Shown: positions 27,086 through 36,628 of the stretch, piece after piece | Position numbering within the stretch: position 1 is the first letter of the stretch | Layout: every line of letters begins with the position of its first letter | The notes under the pieces: generated by a model | The model's input: only the letters and a program-made list of their open reading frames with translations | What the model was told of the DNA's origin: nothing | Database searches by the model: none | Position numbers and translations under genes: made by a program | Source: Dysgonomonas sp. HGC4 | Lineage (GTDB): Bacteria > Bacteroidota > Bacteroidia > Bacteroidales > Dysgonomonadaceae | NCBI RefSeq assembly: GCF_001261715.1 | Contig: NZ_CVRU01000083.1 | Span: forward strand, 34,432-98,431 | DNA: 64,000 nucleotides | Direction of reading: 5' to 3'

Positions 27086-27886
27086 ATGATTTTCCTAAAA
27101 ACAGAAGAAGAAATAGAATTAATGCGTGAGAGTAACCGCTTGGTTGGTATGACTCTAGGCGAACTTGCCAAACATATCAAACCAGGGGTTACTACTTTGC
27201 ATTTGGATAAAATAGCTGAAGAATTTATCAGAAGTCATGGAGCAATTCCATCTTTTAAAGGCTATAAAGGTGCACCAGGTACATTTGATTTTACAGGAAG
27301 TATATGTGCTTCGGTTAATGATGTTGTAGTTCATGGTATACCTGGAGGTTATGTTCTTCAAGACGGAGATATAATATCTGTTGATTGCGGAACTGAGAAG
27401 AATGGTTTTTGTGGAGATTCAGCCTATACTTTTGCTGTAGGGGAGGTCTCGGAAGAAGCTAAGGCTTTGTTAAGAACCACAAAAGAATCTCTATATAAAG
27501 GTATAGAAAAAGCCATCGAAGGTAATCGTGTCGGAGATGTTGGTGAAGCCATTCAGACTTATTGCGAAAAACTACGATATTCGGTAGTGCGTGAATTAGT
27601 TGGTCATGGTATTGGACGCAAAATGCATGAAGCACCTGAAGTTCCAAATTATGGAAGAAGAGGTACTGGTCCTTTGTTAAAGAAGGGTATGTGTATAGCT
27701 ATTGAGCCAATGATTAACCAAGGAAGCAAGAATGTTGTCTTTGAAAGTGATGGCTGGACAGTAAGAACAAAGGATAGAAAATTATCAGCACATTTCGAGC
27801 ATACAGTTTCGATTCGTGAGGGTAAAGCAGATATCTTATCGACGTTCGAATTTATTGAGGCTGTACTAGGAAATAACGGAATCTAA
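27086..27886 (+). CDS. map: Methionine aminopeptidase type I
   Basis: 266 residues. It removes the initiator Met from nascent proteins and is a dinuclear metalloenzyme. Metal ligands can be placed in [18 protein letters not shown] (two Asp), [10 protein letters not shown] (His), AIEPM (Glu) and HFEHTV (Glu). It is soluble and about the usual length. In this phylum map often lies between secY and infA, as here; no adk is present. Confidence 0.97.
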   Translation: MIFLKTEEEIELMRESNRLVGMTLGELAKHIKPGVTTLHLDKIAEEFIRSHGAIPSFKGYKGAPGTFDFTGSICASVNDVVVHGIPGGYVLQDGDIISVDCGTEKNGFCGDSAYTFAVGEVSEEAKALLRTTKESLYKGIEKAIEGNRVGDVGEAIQTYCEKLRYSVVRELVGHGIGRKMHEAPEVPNYGRRGTGPLLKKGMCIAIEPMINQGSKNVVFESDGWTVRTKDRKLSAHFEHTVSIREGKADILSTFEFIEAVLGNNGI

Positions 27887-27896
27887 ATTAATTTTT

Positions 27897-28115
27897 ATGG
27901 CTAAACAAGCATCAATAGAACAAGATGGCGTAATTATAGAGGCATTGTCTAACGCAATGTTTCGTGTAGAGTTAGAAAATGGACATGAGATTACTGCTCA
28001 TATTTCGGGGAAAATGCGAATGCACTATATTAAAATATTACCCGGCGATAAAGTAAGAGTTGAAATGTCTCCATATGATTTGACTAAAGGTCGAATCTCT
28101 TTCAGATACAAATAA
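27897..28115 (+). CDS. infA: Translation initiation factor IF-1
   Basis: 72 residues, single OB-fold. It occupies the 30S A site during initiation. The sequence [20 protein letters not shown] is diagnostic. It sits between map and rpmJ. Confidence 0.98.
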   Translation: MAKQASIEQDGVIIEALSNAMFRVELENGHEITAHISGKMRMHYIKILPGDKVRVEMSPYDLTKGRISFRYK

Positions 28116-28126
28116 AAAAACAAAAT

Positions 28127-28243
28127 ATGAAAGTAAGAGCATCATTAAAAAAGCGTACTGCTGACTGTAAGATCGTCAGAAGAAAAGGTCGCTTATATGT
28201 AATAAACAAAAAAAACCCTAAGTATAAACAACGTCAGGGATAA
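28127..28243 (+). CDS. rpmJ: 50S ribosomal protein bL36
   Basis: 38 residues read from the DNA: it begins [18 protein letters not shown] and ends [10 protein letters not shown]. It has one Cys only, so it lacks the Cys3-His zinc site (zinc-free form). A small 50S protein near the stalk base, in its standard place after infA. Confidence 0.97.
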   Translation: MKVRASLKKRTADCKIVRRKGRLYVINKKNPKYKQRQG

Positions 28244-28273
28244 TTTACTAATTTTGCAAAAATAATCTAGTAT

Positions 28274-28654
28274 ATGGCTATAAGAATAGTTGGTGTCGAT
28301 TTACCGCAAAATAAGAGAGGCGAAATTGCCTTGACATATATATATGGTATCGGACGTAGTAGTTCTAATAAAATTTTAGAACAAGCAGGTGTTGATAGAG
28401 ATCTTAAAGTGAAAGATTGGACAGACGAACAAGCTGGTACAATCCGTGAATTAATTTCAAGCCAATTTAAGGTTGAAGGAGATTTGAGATCAGAAGTTCA
28501 ATTGAACATCAAGCGCCTAATGGATATCGGTTGCTACCGTGGTATCCGTCATCGTATTGGTTTGCCTCTTAGAGGACAAGGTACTAAAAACAATGCTCGT
28601 ACACGCAAGGGCAAAAAGAAAACTGTTGCAAACAAGAAAAAGGCTACAAAATAA
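28274..28654 (+). CDS. rpsM: 30S ribosomal protein uS13
   Basis: 126 residues. A head protein forming bridges to uL5 and 5S r[29 protein letters not shown] and [25 protein letters not shown] are family signatures; the basic tail contacts P-site tRNA. Begins the alpha segment. Confidence 0.98.
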   Translation: MAIRIVGVDLPQNKRGEIALTYIYGIGRSSSNKILEQAGVDRDLKVKDWTDEQAGTIRELISSQFKVEGDLRSEVQLNIKRLMDIGCYRGIRHRIGLPLRGQGTKNNARTRKGKKKTVANKKKATK

Positions 28655-28663
28655 TAGTTTGAT

Positions 28664-29053
28664 ATGGCAAAAAAAACAGTCGCAGCTAAGAAGAGAAACG
28701 TTAAGGTTGATGCAAACGGACAAGTTCATGTGCATTCTTCATTTAACAATATTATTATTTCGATTACAAACAGCGAAGGTCAAGTGATCAGCTGGTCGTC
28801 GGCAGGTAAAATGGGTTTTAGAAGTTCTAAGAAAAATACCCCTTATGCAGCTCAGATGGCAGCGTCAGATTGTGCTAAAGTAGCATATGACTTAGGCTTG
28901 AGAAAAGTTAAAGTGTTTGTAAAAGGTCCTGGTAACGGACGTGAGTCTGCAATCCGTACAATACATGGTGCAGGTATAGAGGTGTCAGAAATAGTTGACG
29001 TTACTCCACTTCCTCACAATGGTTGTCGTCCTCCAAAACACAGAAGAGTTTAA
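28664..29053 (+). CDS. rpsK: 30S ribosomal protein uS11
   Basis: 129 residues. A platform protein near the E-site m[35 protein letters not shown] and [15 protein letters not shown] are diagnostic. It is followed by a 107-base gap without an obvious hairpin. Confidence 0.98.
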   Translation: MAKKTVAAKKRNVKVDANGQVHVHSSFNNIIISITNSEGQVISWSSAGKMGFRSSKKNTPYAAQMAASDCAKVAYDLGLRKVKVFVKGPGNGRESAIRTIHGAGIEVSEIVDVTPLPHNGCRPPKHRRV

Positions 29054-29160
29054 TCCCAATTTCTAAGTAGAAACATGAGTTGTGATTGATTGCAAGTAAC
29101 CCTCTCTGTAATCGCGGCTGCACAATTCTCGCTTCTTTTTAATGTTTTAATTTAAAAAAA

Positions 29161-29769
29161 ATGGCAAGATATACAGGACCAAAATCAAGAATAGCCCGTA
29201 AATTCGGTGAGCCTATCTTCGGACCGGATAAAGTTCTTTCTAGAAAGAATTATCCTCCGGGACAACATGGTAATGGTAGAAAGAAAAAGACTTCTGAATA
29301 TGGTATTCAGTTGCGTGAAAAACAAAAAGCTAAATATACTTACGGAGTATTGGAAAAACAATTCCGTAACTTATTTGAAAAAGCTGCAAGTGCACGTGGT
29401 ATAACAGGTGAGGTTCTATTACAATTCCTAGAATCAAGACTTGACAATGTTGTATTCCGCTTGGGTATAGCTCCTACAAGAGCTGCTGCTCGTCAGTTGG
29501 TTTCACACCGTCATATCTTAGTTGATGGAAAAATTGTAAATATTCCATCATACTCTGTAAAACCAGGGCAAATAATAGCTGTTCGTGAGAAATCAAAATC
29601 TTTAGAGGTTATTGATAATGCTTTATCAGGATTTAATCATAGTAAATATCCATGGATAGAGTGGGATAACTCTACTAAATCAGGAAAATATTTACATTTA
29701 CCTGAAAGAGCAGATATTCCAGAGAACATAAAAGAACAGTTGATAGTAGAATTGTATTCTAAAGATTAA
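29161..29769 (+). CDS. rpsD: 30S ribosomal protein uS4
   Basis: 202 residues. It binds the five-way junction of 16S rRNA and in E. coli represses the alpha operon. [18 protein letters not shown] opens it, and the S4 RNA-binding domain covers about 93-155 ([29 protein letters not shown]). No zinc-ligand cysteines occur, so this is the zinc-free form. Confidence 0.98.
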   Translation: MARYTGPKSRIARKFGEPIFGPDKVLSRKNYPPGQHGNGRKKKTSEYGIQLREKQKAKYTYGVLEKQFRNLFEKAASARGITGEVLLQFLESRLDNVVFRLGIAPTRAAARQLVSHRHILVDGKIVNIPSYSVKPGQIIAVREKSKSLEVIDNALSGFNHSKYPWIEWDNSTKSGKYLHLPERADIPENIKEQLIVELYSKD

Positions 29770-29773
29770 TTTC

Positions 29774-30766
29774 ATGGCGATATTAGCATTTCAAAAACCC
29801 GATAAAGTATTGATGTTAGAAGCGGACAACTTCTTCGGTAAGTTCGAATTTCGTCCGTTGGAACCTGGCTACGGTATTACTGTAGGTAATGCTCTTCGCC
29901 GTATTCTCCTTTCTTCACTTGAAGGTTTTGCTATTACCTCTATTAAAATTGATGGTGTTGAGCATGAATTTGCTACAGTACCAGGAGTTATAGAGGATGT
30001 AACAAATATAATCCTGAATCTGAAAAAAGTTCGATTTAAACAAATAGTCGAAGAAATAGAGAATGAGAAAGTAAGCATTACTATTTCGGGTTCGGAAGTG
30101 TTCAAAGCTGGAGATATAGGTAAGCATTTATCTGGATTTGAAGTTTTAAATCCCGAACTGGTGGTTTGCCACTTAGATCCAAGTGCGAATCTTCAAATTG
30201 AGTTGACCATTAACAAAGGTCGTGGATACGTTCCCGCAGACGAGAATCGTAGTCTTTCCGATGATGTTAATGTAATCGCAATTGACTCTATCTATACTCC
30301 GATCCGTAATGTAAAATACTCTATCGAGAACTATCGTGTAGAGCAAAAAACGGATTACGAAAAATTAGTGATAGAAATATCGACTGATGGATCTATACAT
30401 CCAAAAGATGCACTGAAAGAAGCTGCAAAAATCCTTATTCACCACTTCATGTTGTTCTCTGACGAGAAAATCTTGTTGGAACAAACTGAAACTGATGGTA
30501 ATGAGGAATTTGATGAAGAAATACTTCACATGCGCCAATTGTTGAAGAGCAAGTTAGTAGATATGAACCTTTCGGTTCGTGCTCTAAACTGTTTGAAATC
30601 GGCAGAAGTAGAAACTTTAGGAGAGCTTGTTCAGTTCAATAAGAATGACCTTCTTAAATTCCGTAACTTTGGTAAGAAATCTCTTACCGAGTTAGATGAA
30701 TTACTAGATAGTCTGAACCTTTCTTTTGGCATGGATATTTCCAAATATAAATTAGATAAAGATTAA
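29774..30766 (+). CDS. rpoA: DNA-directed RNA polymerase subunit alpha
   Basis: 330 residues. The N-terminal domain (about 1-230) dimerises and seeds core assembly, with [22 protein letters not shown]. An acidic linker (NEEFDEEI) joins it to the C-terminal domain (about 255-325) with [15 protein letters not shown], which contacts promoter DNA and activators. It lies in the standard alpha operon between rpsD and rplQ. Confidence 0.98.
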   Translation: MAILAFQKPDKVLMLEADNFFGKFEFRPLEPGYGITVGNALRRILLSSLEGFAITSIKIDGVEHEFATVPGVIEDVTNIILNLKKVRFKQIVEEIENEKVSITISGSEVFKAGDIGKHLSGFEVLNPELVVCHLDPSANLQIELTINKGRGYVPADENRSLSDDVNVIAIDSIYTPIRNVKYSIENYRVEQKTDYEKLVIEISTDGSIHPKDALKEAAKILIHHFMLFSDEKILLEQTETDGNEEFDEEILHMRQLLKSKLVDMNLSVRALNCLKSAEVETLGELVQFNKNDLLKFRNFGKKSLTELDELLDSLNLSFGMDISKYKLDKD

Positions 30767-30772
30767 TAAGCG

Positions 30773-31303
30773 ATGAGACATAATAAAAAATTTAATCACT
30801 TAGGTCGTACTAATACGCATAGAAATGCCATGTTATCTAACATGTGTGCTTCTTTAATTATGCATAAGCGTATTTTTACAACTGTGGCAAAGGCTAAAGC
30901 TTTAAGAAAAGTTATTGAGCCTATAATTACTAAATCAAAGGAAGATACTACTCACTCAAGACGTTTAGTATTCCAAGATCTTCAAAGTAAGACAGCTGTA
31001 ACAGAATTGTTCCAAAATGTATCTGTAAAGATAGCAGATCGTCCAGGTGGATATACTCGTATTATCAAAACTGGAAATCGTTTGGGTGACAATGCTTCAA
31101 TGTGTTTTATTGAATTAGTAGATTATAACGACAATATGTTGAAAGAAACTACTAAAGCTGCAGCTAAACCTAAGACACGTCGTTCTAAAAAGAAAGCTGA
31201 TGAAGGTACAGAAGTAGCTTCTGAAGTGAAAGAACCTAAAGCTAAAGCGCCAAAAGCAGCTAAAGCTAAAGTGGAAGGTGAAGACAAAAAGACTGAAGAA
31301 TAA
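30773..31303 (+). CDS. rplQ: 50S ribosomal protein bL17
   Basis: 176 residues. The core (1-125, [20 protein letters not shown]) matches the family. A C-terminal extension of about 50 residues rich in Lys, Ala and Glu (from [18 protein letters not shown] onward) makes it much longer than the 127-residue E. coli protein and is probably disordered. Last gene of the cluster, followed by a strong terminator. Confidence 0.97.
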   Translation: MRHNKKFNHLGRTNTHRNAMLSNMCASLIMHKRIFTTVAKAKALRKVIEPIITKSKEDTTHSRRLVFQDLQSKTAVTELFQNVSVKIADRPGGYTRIIKTGNRLGDNASMCFIELVDYNDNMLKETTKAAAKPKTRRSKKKADEGTEVASEVKEPKAKAPKAAKAKVEGEDKKTEE

Positions 31304-31326
31304 TAATAAGATATTACTCTTTTATA

Positions 31327-31357
31327 AAAGCACTCTCATTTATGAGAGTGCTTTTTT
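31327..31357 (+). terminator. Terminator of the ribosomal cluster
   Basis: A perfect 12-bp stem AAAGCACTCTCA/TGAGAGTGCTTT with a TTTA loop and a T run, about 25 bases after rplQ. Confidence 0.92.
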
Positions 31358-31634
31358 TGTTTAAATTATTCTTTTCTAAACAAAAACAAAACTGTGATAA
31401 GAGGTTTTGCTGACAGCATTAAGGGGAGAAGTTGAGATAATAATTATATACTAGAATAGATTTGCTTTAAGCGATTATAATCACTTAACTCTAAGGGATG
31501 CGAATTTTGTGAGATAATAGACATAGGGGCTCTATTGTGTGTGAATCTTGAGTATTCACGACTAGTCTCAATAGATATTCTAAAATTTAATTAAGAATAT
31601 TTACAAAAATCTCCTACCTTATTGGGATATGCTG
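31358..31634. other. Intergenic region without recognised genes
   Basis: 277 bases between the ribosomal cluster and the convergent DUF3667 gene. I see only a small inverted repeat GTGAAT/ATTCAC near 31541-31559. No convincing coding frame, promoter or RNA gene. Confidence 0.5.
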
Positions 31635-32354
31635 TTATATAGCGAATAATAATCCTCCAAGAAGACCTAATATTAAGCCTAAAACACTGCTAAATATCGT
31701 GATTAATATTGTTTTAAAAATACTAATAAAGAAATGATTATTAAATGTTTGATGGAATGCCCATGCAAAATATAAGAAAGATACAATAGTTGGGAGAAAA
31801 AAGTAAAGGGATGTTGATATATAATTGAAAGGAAGAGATATTATTAATAGTATGATTTGGAATCCAATTAGATAAGCATTAATAACTAGATGTTCAAAAT
31901 AGTTATACTTGCTTTTAAATAATAAGTATGACAATAATGCGTAAAATGGAATAAGTAAATATGTCGTTAATGCATAATGTTTATATAACCAATCAAAGGC
32001 TATGTCAGTTATTTTCTGTGATTGAGATGTGTCATTTAAAATTTGAATCTCAGGATAAATACGTAAATAATGGCTTAGCAAACCATATATAGTTGCTAGA
32101 ATAGTTACAAAGGCAAATGGTTTGAAATGACTAGCTCTCTTCCCCGAAAGATATTCAGTTAATGTCTTTCCTGGTCTTAGAGCCAATTCTTTTATTGTAT
32201 ATAATATACCTTTGTCAACATGAAATATGCTATGTTGAATTTCATGAACTAGGTATTGTAAGTTGATGCGATGAGTATTCATTAATTGCCCACAAGAAGG
32301 GCAATATTTGCTATCTGATTGGTTATTGCAATTTTTACAATTCACTATATTCAT
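31635..32354 (-). CDS. DUF3667-like zinc-ribbon membrane protein
   Basis: 239 residues. The N-terminus has a zinc ribbon CKNC...CPSCG (Cys6, Cys9, Cys18, Cys21). It is followed by HEIQHSIFHVDKGILYTIKELALRPGKTLTEYLSGKR, typical of DUF3667 proteins of Bacteroidota, and then five to six membrane segments. Function of the family is unknown; the ribbon would be cytoplasmic. It is last in a run of same-strand genes behind the HAD phosphatase (20-base gap) and may be co-transcribed with the prenyl-sugar genes. Confidence 0.75.
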   Translation of the reverse strand: MNIVNCKNCNNQSDSKYCPSCGQLMNTHRINLQYLVHEIQHSIFHVDKGILYTIKELALRPGKTLTEYLSGKRASHFKPFAFVTILATIYGLLSHYLRIYPEIQILNDTSQSQKITDIAFDWLYKHYALTTYLLIPFYALLSYLLFKSKYNYFEHLVINAYLIGFQIILLIISLPFNYISTSLYFFLPTIVSFLYFAWAFHQTFNNHFFISIFKTILITIFSSVLGLILGLLGGLLFAI

Positions 32355-32374
32355 TGTTATTATTGGCGCTAAGT

Positions 32375-32971
32375 TTACTTTATTAGAGTTGGATGGTCTG
32401 AGAAAGCTAACAATTCTTTATCTCCACGACTATCTCCGTAACCATATAGAACATACTCATCTCGGTTTGGATATTGGGCTATTAGACGATTTACTTTCTC
32501 TTGTCCATAGCAGTTCTTAGAGCTGAACACTCCTTCAATTATGTTGTTTTTGACTTCAATTTCAGTGCCAAGAACAGTTTTAATATTCATTTCTGAAGCC
32601 CAAGGTTTTATCCAATTTACGATGGAGGCACTTATAATAATAACAATATGATTCTGAGCTTGGTGCCATTTAATCTTTTCTAAGATCTCAGGTCTGACAA
32701 TCTCTTTTATTCGTTTAGCATAGTCTATGCTAACTTTATTGAACTCCTGAATACTCTTGTCTTTGAAAAAATAAGAAAAGAGCTTTTGTTTTGCTATATC
32801 GTTTCTTGTAAAGCCTAATTTGTATGATATGAGTATTGGAGATAATATAATCAACCCTTTAAGTAAGTTGTGTTTTCCTATATAGAATCTAATGAAATCG
32901 AACAATGTATCTTTAGTGGTTATTGTTCCATCAAAATCAAAGGCTGCTATTGTTTTATTCTGTAATGACAT
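32375..32971 (-). CDS. HAD-family phosphatase (HAD-IB type), probable polyprenyl-phosphoribose 5-phosphatase
   Basis: 198 residues from ATG at 32971 (MSLQNKTIAAFDFDGT). Catalytic motif I is DFDGT with Asp12 and Asp14; motif II is the IIISAS segment (VIIISASIVNWIKPW), and motif IV is YGYGDSRGDKELL. The frame is open upstream to 33022 inside the UbiA gene, but this ATG lies 2 bases after the UbiA stop and puts the DxD at the normal distance. HAD phosphatases of this class often sit next to decaprenyl-phosphoribose synthases, where they would remove the 5-phosphate of the prenyl-phosphoribose; that specificity is inferred from position. Confidence 0.8.
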   Translation of the reverse strand: MSLQNKTIAAFDFDGTITTKDTLFDFIRFYIGKHNLLKGLIILSPILISYKLGFTRNDIAKQKLFSYFFKDKSIQEFNKVSIDYAKRIKEIVRPEILEKIKWHQAQNHIVIIISASIVNWIKPWASEMNIKTVLGTEIEVKNNIIEGVFSSKNCYGQEKVNRLIAQYPNRDEYVLYGYGDSRGDKELLAFSDHPTLIK

Positions 32972-32973
32972 TA

Positions 32974-33864
32974 TTAAAGAGGCTTTAATATTGATATTGT
33001 AATGAAAGATATTATCCAGCATAGAATATCTATTTGCAAGAAACGATCCTTGAGGACTAGTTTAGTGGGGCTATCTCCTTTCTTTTCTACAAAAATAGCT
33101 TGAAGATATCTGAATAGTCCAAGTATTACAAATAGTGATGTAATATACATGTATTCACCATTTCGAACAACGATTTCAGGTGATATAGTATACATAATAT
33201 AACTAAATATAATAATAGTTACAATTGTAATAATCATTGTATTTAGAAATTCAAGGTTGTAGCCTGATATACTTTTGCGTAATTCTTGTCCAGTCTCGCT
33301 GTATATTAAAACGTCATTGCGTCTTTTTCCTAATACTAACAATAGAGCCAAAAGGAAGGTTAAAATAATGAGCCAATGCGATAATATAATTGAAGTAACA
33401 ATGCTTCCAATAAAGAGTCTGATAACAAATCCTATGGCAACAATTGTAACATCAATTATAGCGATTTGTTTTAATTTGAAGCAATAACAGATGTTTAATA
33501 AGAAATAGAAAGCCAATAGTGACGATGCAGTATAATCTTCTAAAACAAATAAATAAATTGAGAATCCTGAAATTACAAGAAGTAGACATGTGATAAAGGC
33601 ATTCCTTATACTAATTGTTCCTGCAGCAAGTGGACGATTCTTTTTTGTAGGGTGCTGTTGATCAAGATGAATGTCTTTCCAGTCATTAATTATATATATT
33701 GAACTAGCAATCAGAGAGAAACCAATGAACGCGTAAAATGCGTTTACTATCGCTTCTATATTATAAAAATTAAAAGAAAAGAAGATTGGAGCAAATATGA
33801 AGAAGTTCTTAATCCATTGATGAGCACGAAGTAGCTTAAGATATGTATAAAGAGATTGAATCAT
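32974..33864 (-). CDS. UbiA-family prenyltransferase, decaprenyl-phosphate phosphoribosyltransferase-like
   Basis: 296 residues with about eight to nine membrane helices. The first aspartate-rich motif is IINDWKDIHLDQQHPTKKNRP (Asn60, Asp61, Asp64, Asp68), and GKRRNDVL with ISGYNLEFLN follows. These match the subgroup of mycobacterial Rv3806c, which transfers 5-phosphoribose from PRPP to polyprenyl phosphate, rather than quinone or haem prenyltransferases, which lack the HPTKKNRP and GKRR features. The downstream HAD phosphatase and the upstream GT-C-like proteins fit a prenyl-phospho-pentose pathway. No DprE1/DprE2-type epimerase genes lie in the window, so whether the product stays ribose is unknown. 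Confidence 0.82.
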   Translation of the reverse strand: MIQSLYTYLKLLRAHQWIKNFFIFAPIFFSFNFYNIEAIVNAFYAFIGFSLIASSIYIINDWKDIHLDQQHPTKKNRPLAAGTISIRNAFITCLLLVISGFSIYLFVLEDYTASSLLAFYFLLNICYCFKLKQIAIIDVTIVAIGFVIRLFIGSIVTSIILSHWLIILTFLLALLLVLGKRRNDVLIYSETGQELRKSISGYNLEFLNTMIITIVTIIIFSYIMYTISPEIVVRNGEYMYITSLFVILGLFRYLQAIFVEKKGDSPTKLVLKDRFLQIDILCWIISFITISILKPL

Positions 33865-33959
33865 TTTCTATTTATATTATTGGTTAGAGACATAATTTAA
33901 AATGCTAAAATACATCTAATTGATCAATTGAGACTATTATTCAGATACTAATATAATTA

Positions 33960-35294
33960 CTAGGATATATTTCTTAGATCAACAGGATAGTGACTTTTCG
34001 CTAAATTTATAAATTCGAGTAAGGATTGAGTGTTATTTATTAATAGAACGATACACATCATAGTTAATAGAATAAGATAAGCTTTAGACCACTTATTCCC
34101 TAATGAGGAGTATAGCCAACCAAGTAGTAGTGGAATAACATATATCCAATGTCCTCCATAGATATAAGGCTCAGACGCTCCATATTTTAGGATAATATGT
34201 ATAAGTATGTCTACGGAAAATAGAGAGGCTATTAAAAGAACTGTCTTATTATGCCTATTTCTAATAATAGAGATTAATAGTAGTAGTACCAATACAGATA
34301 TGAATATATATTGCCATACTTGATTAAGAAATTTGACCTCTATAAGCTGTAAAGGATAGCTTATCCATTCTAATTGAACAGTTCTAGCATAGAGCTCAGA
34401 GAATATAATAGGTGTACCAATAAAAGATGCAATATACTCTAAGTAGGGTGTGTTATTTTGCTCTGTAGACACATATTTTAATCTGGTATCTACTTCATTT
34501 AATAAATTAATATTATTGATAAAGAGATATAGGATGGCTGCAATAAGTAGGATAGCTGCTATAATTCCTATCTTTCTAAAAATGAAATGTAATTTATCTT
34601 TAGTAAATAAGATTGGAATTATGCCTTTTATTGAGTTTGTTATGGTTATTCCACCTAAAATAATTGTAAAAATTAAGTTGGGTAGAAGTCTAACTTGCTT
34701 ATTTGTGACAATGCAATGTGAATAATAATAAACCATAAAACTCAATAGAAATATAGATATAGTATATGTCTCAGTTGTAAAGCTTAAAATCAAATTTGTG
34801 AAAAAGATACTATAAAATACAATCAGTAGATATACAATATAGCCTTTTAAGCTAACAATCTCTTTGAGATATCTATATACATATATAATAGACATAGATA
34901 TGAGAAAATTACATAACATCGTTAGTATGTATGTTTTGATTTTGTAATTTCCGACTAAAACCGTGATATTGTCGAGAATGTATATAATCGGGACACAAAA
35001 TAACTTAAGAAGAGGATGAATACTGTTCTGATAGCTTTTTCCCTGATGGAATATAAAACCGGCATCAAAGCTAAAATAAAGATCACATTGTTTTAAAGAA
35101 TAATCTTGTATTGATGTTCCATGAGCAATCATAAATCCAAAGAATCCATAGAAAGAAAAGAGAAATATGAAGAGTATTATTTCTTTTTTATCTTTAGGAA
35201 GCAATAAATTTAGAATGTTCTTTATTTGTTCAAAATTTGCTGTCCAGTTCCATTTTTCTAATAGTGCTGACATATTAATTAATTTGTCCTTCAA
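33960..35294 (-). CDS. Polytopic membrane protein, GT-C glycosyltransferase-like (paralogue B)
   Basis: 444 residues if the start is ATG at 35294, which overlaps the preceding gene by 4 bases. The paralogue upstream begins MLSLLKGWN, which aligns with MSALLEKWN here, so the internal ATG at 35273 (residue 8) is an alternative. About ten to twelve membrane segments. The first periplasmic loop has CDLYFSFD (Asp71, Asp77) and His93-Pro94; LSFTTETY, LGGITITN and YGGHW are shared with paralogues A and C. It lies 95 bases upstream of the UbiA gene on the same strand. A glycosyltransferase role with a polyprenyl-phosphate donor is inferred from architecture and context. Confidence 0.75.
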   Translation of the reverse strand: MKDKLINMSALLEKWNWTANFEQIKNILNLLLPKDKKEIILFIFLFSFYGFFGFMIAHGTSIQDYSLKQCDLYFSFDAGFIFHQGKSYQNSIHPLLKLFCVPIIYILDNITVLVGNYKIKTYILTMLCNFLISMSIIYVYRYLKEIVSLKGYIVYLLIVFYSIFFTNLILSFTTETYTISIFLLSFMVYYYSHCIVTNKQVRLLPNLIFTIILGGITITNSIKGIIPILFTKDKLHFIFRKIGIIAAILLIAAILYLFINNINLLNEVDTRLKYVSTEQNNTPYLEYIASFIGTPIIFSELYARTVQLEWISYPLQLIEVKFLNQVWQYIFISVLVLLLLISIIRNRHNKTVLLIASLFSVDILIHIILKYGASEPYIYGGHWIYVIPLLLGWLYSSLGNKWSKAYLILLTMMCIVLLINNTQSLLEFINLAKSHYPVDLRNIS

Positions 35295-36565
35295 CTTGCA
35301 GGGAAGAGTTCTTGTGCAAGCTTAATGAAAGTATTCATTTGAGTAATATTATTGACACAAAGAGCAATGAATAGTAAGGATAATAGGATTTCTAAAGCTT
35401 TTTGTTGAGCAGTCTTCAAAGATTTGTATAGCCATCCAATTAATACGGGAATAATAAAGATCCAATGTCCGCCATATATTATTCCTTCATTAATTCCATA
35501 TTTCATGATAACATGTATAAATATATCTACCATAAAAAATAATATAGGGATGTATATTAATTTGTTTTTATAGTTTAAGATACTCCCTCCAATCATAAAT
35601 ATAAATATTAATGATACTATTAGGTATTGCCACCACCCCGTGTAAAAATCTGTAGAAATAACTTCAATAGGTCCTCCATAATAACCTGATTTTATAATTT
35701 CAGGAAAGAGGATAGCTGCGCCCCAAAAGAAATCAATAATGTACTTATAAACAAGAGTTGAATCAATAATAAAAAGATCGAGTCGGTTCTGAATATTCGA
35801 GAAAATATTCTCTTTGATTTCTAGGACAATAAGTATAGATATGAATATGGCACTGATTATCGAAACTCTTTTTATGATTAACTTTAGATCATTAGGAATA
35901 AATAAAATAGGAATTAAGCCTTTTACAAAATTAGTAATTGTTATTCCTCCTAATGATATTGCAAGTATAATATTTATAGAGAAAGGAGTTGCTAATTGAT
36001 TTTTAATTCTATACGAATAGTAATATAAGCTAAATGTGAGAAGGAATAATGAATATGTGTACGATTCGAATGTAAATGATAAGATTATAAATGTGGATGT
36101 AGTTGCATAAAAAGAGATCAGAAGATATGTAATATAGCCATTTAAGTTTATAATCTCTTTTAGATAACGATATATATAGATAATGGATGAGCTAACTAAA
36201 TATGTGCAAACTAATACAAGAAAAAGAGCCTTCGCTTTAACTGTTGCGAATGTTAAATTAAATATAATCCCAACATAAATAACTGGAAACGTAAATAATG
36301 CCATTAGAGGATGACCCTCTAAATTTTGAAATCCATGATGAGATATTAGAGCATTATCAAAAGAAAAATATGCATCGGTTTTTACTGTTGGTTGGTCTGT
36401 TATATTTGTAGCTAAAGCCATGAATGTGGCTAATGCTCCATAAATTAAAAAGAAAACAATAAAAAGAGTAACTTCAGATTTACCTCTTGGGAAAAATAAT
36501 CTGAACATTTTCTTTAGTTGAGTTAAGTCTTCTTTATAATTCCAACCCTTTAAAAGTGATAGCAT
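35291..36565 (-). CDS. Polytopic membrane protein, GT-C glycosyltransferase-like (paralogue C)
   Basis: 424 residues. Same architecture as paralogues A and B: an N-terminal cytoplasmic helix, a first membrane segment, an acidic loop TDAYFSFD (Asp64, Asp70), His85-Pro86, LSFTFESY, LGGITITN, and near the C-terminus KYGINEGIIYGGHW. It is first in a five-gene minus-strand run (paralogue C, B, UbiA, HAD, DUF3667). The loop after the acidic motif contains HHGFQNLEG, differing from the others, which may reflect acceptor choice (inference). Very high Ile/Leu/Phe content and strongly AT-rich codons, as in the other two. Confidence 0.75.
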   Translation of the reverse strand: MLSLLKGWNYKEDLTQLKKMFRLFFPRGKSEVTLFIVFFLIYGALATFMALATNITDQPTVKTDAYFSFDNALISHHGFQNLEGHPLMALFTFPVIYVGIIFNLTFATVKAKALFLVLVCTYLVSSSIIYIYRYLKEIINLNGYITYLLISFYATTSTFIILSFTFESYTYSLFLLTFSLYYYSYRIKNQLATPFSINIILAISLGGITITNFVKGLIPILFIPNDLKLIIKRVSIISAIFISILIVLEIKENIFSNIQNRLDLFIIDSTLVYKYIIDFFWGAAILFPEIIKSGYYGGPIEVISTDFYTGWWQYLIVSLIFIFMIGGSILNYKNKLIYIPILFFMVDIFIHVIMKYGINEGIIYGGHWIFIIPVLIGWLYKSLKTAQQKALEILLSLLFIALCVNNITQMNTFIKLAQELFPAS

Positions 36566-36586
36566 ATTGTGGTGTGTAAAAATAGT

Positions 36587-36613
36587 GCAGCAGAATATAA
36601 TTGATTCTGCTGC
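36587..36613 (-). terminator. Terminator after asnS
   Basis: GCAGCAGAAT/ATTCTGCTGC, a perfect 10-bp stem with a 7-base loop. On the minus strand ACTATTTTTA follows. It separates asnS from the GT-C-like operon. Confidence 0.8.
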
Positions 36614-36628
36614 AAAATATTTGTTTCT

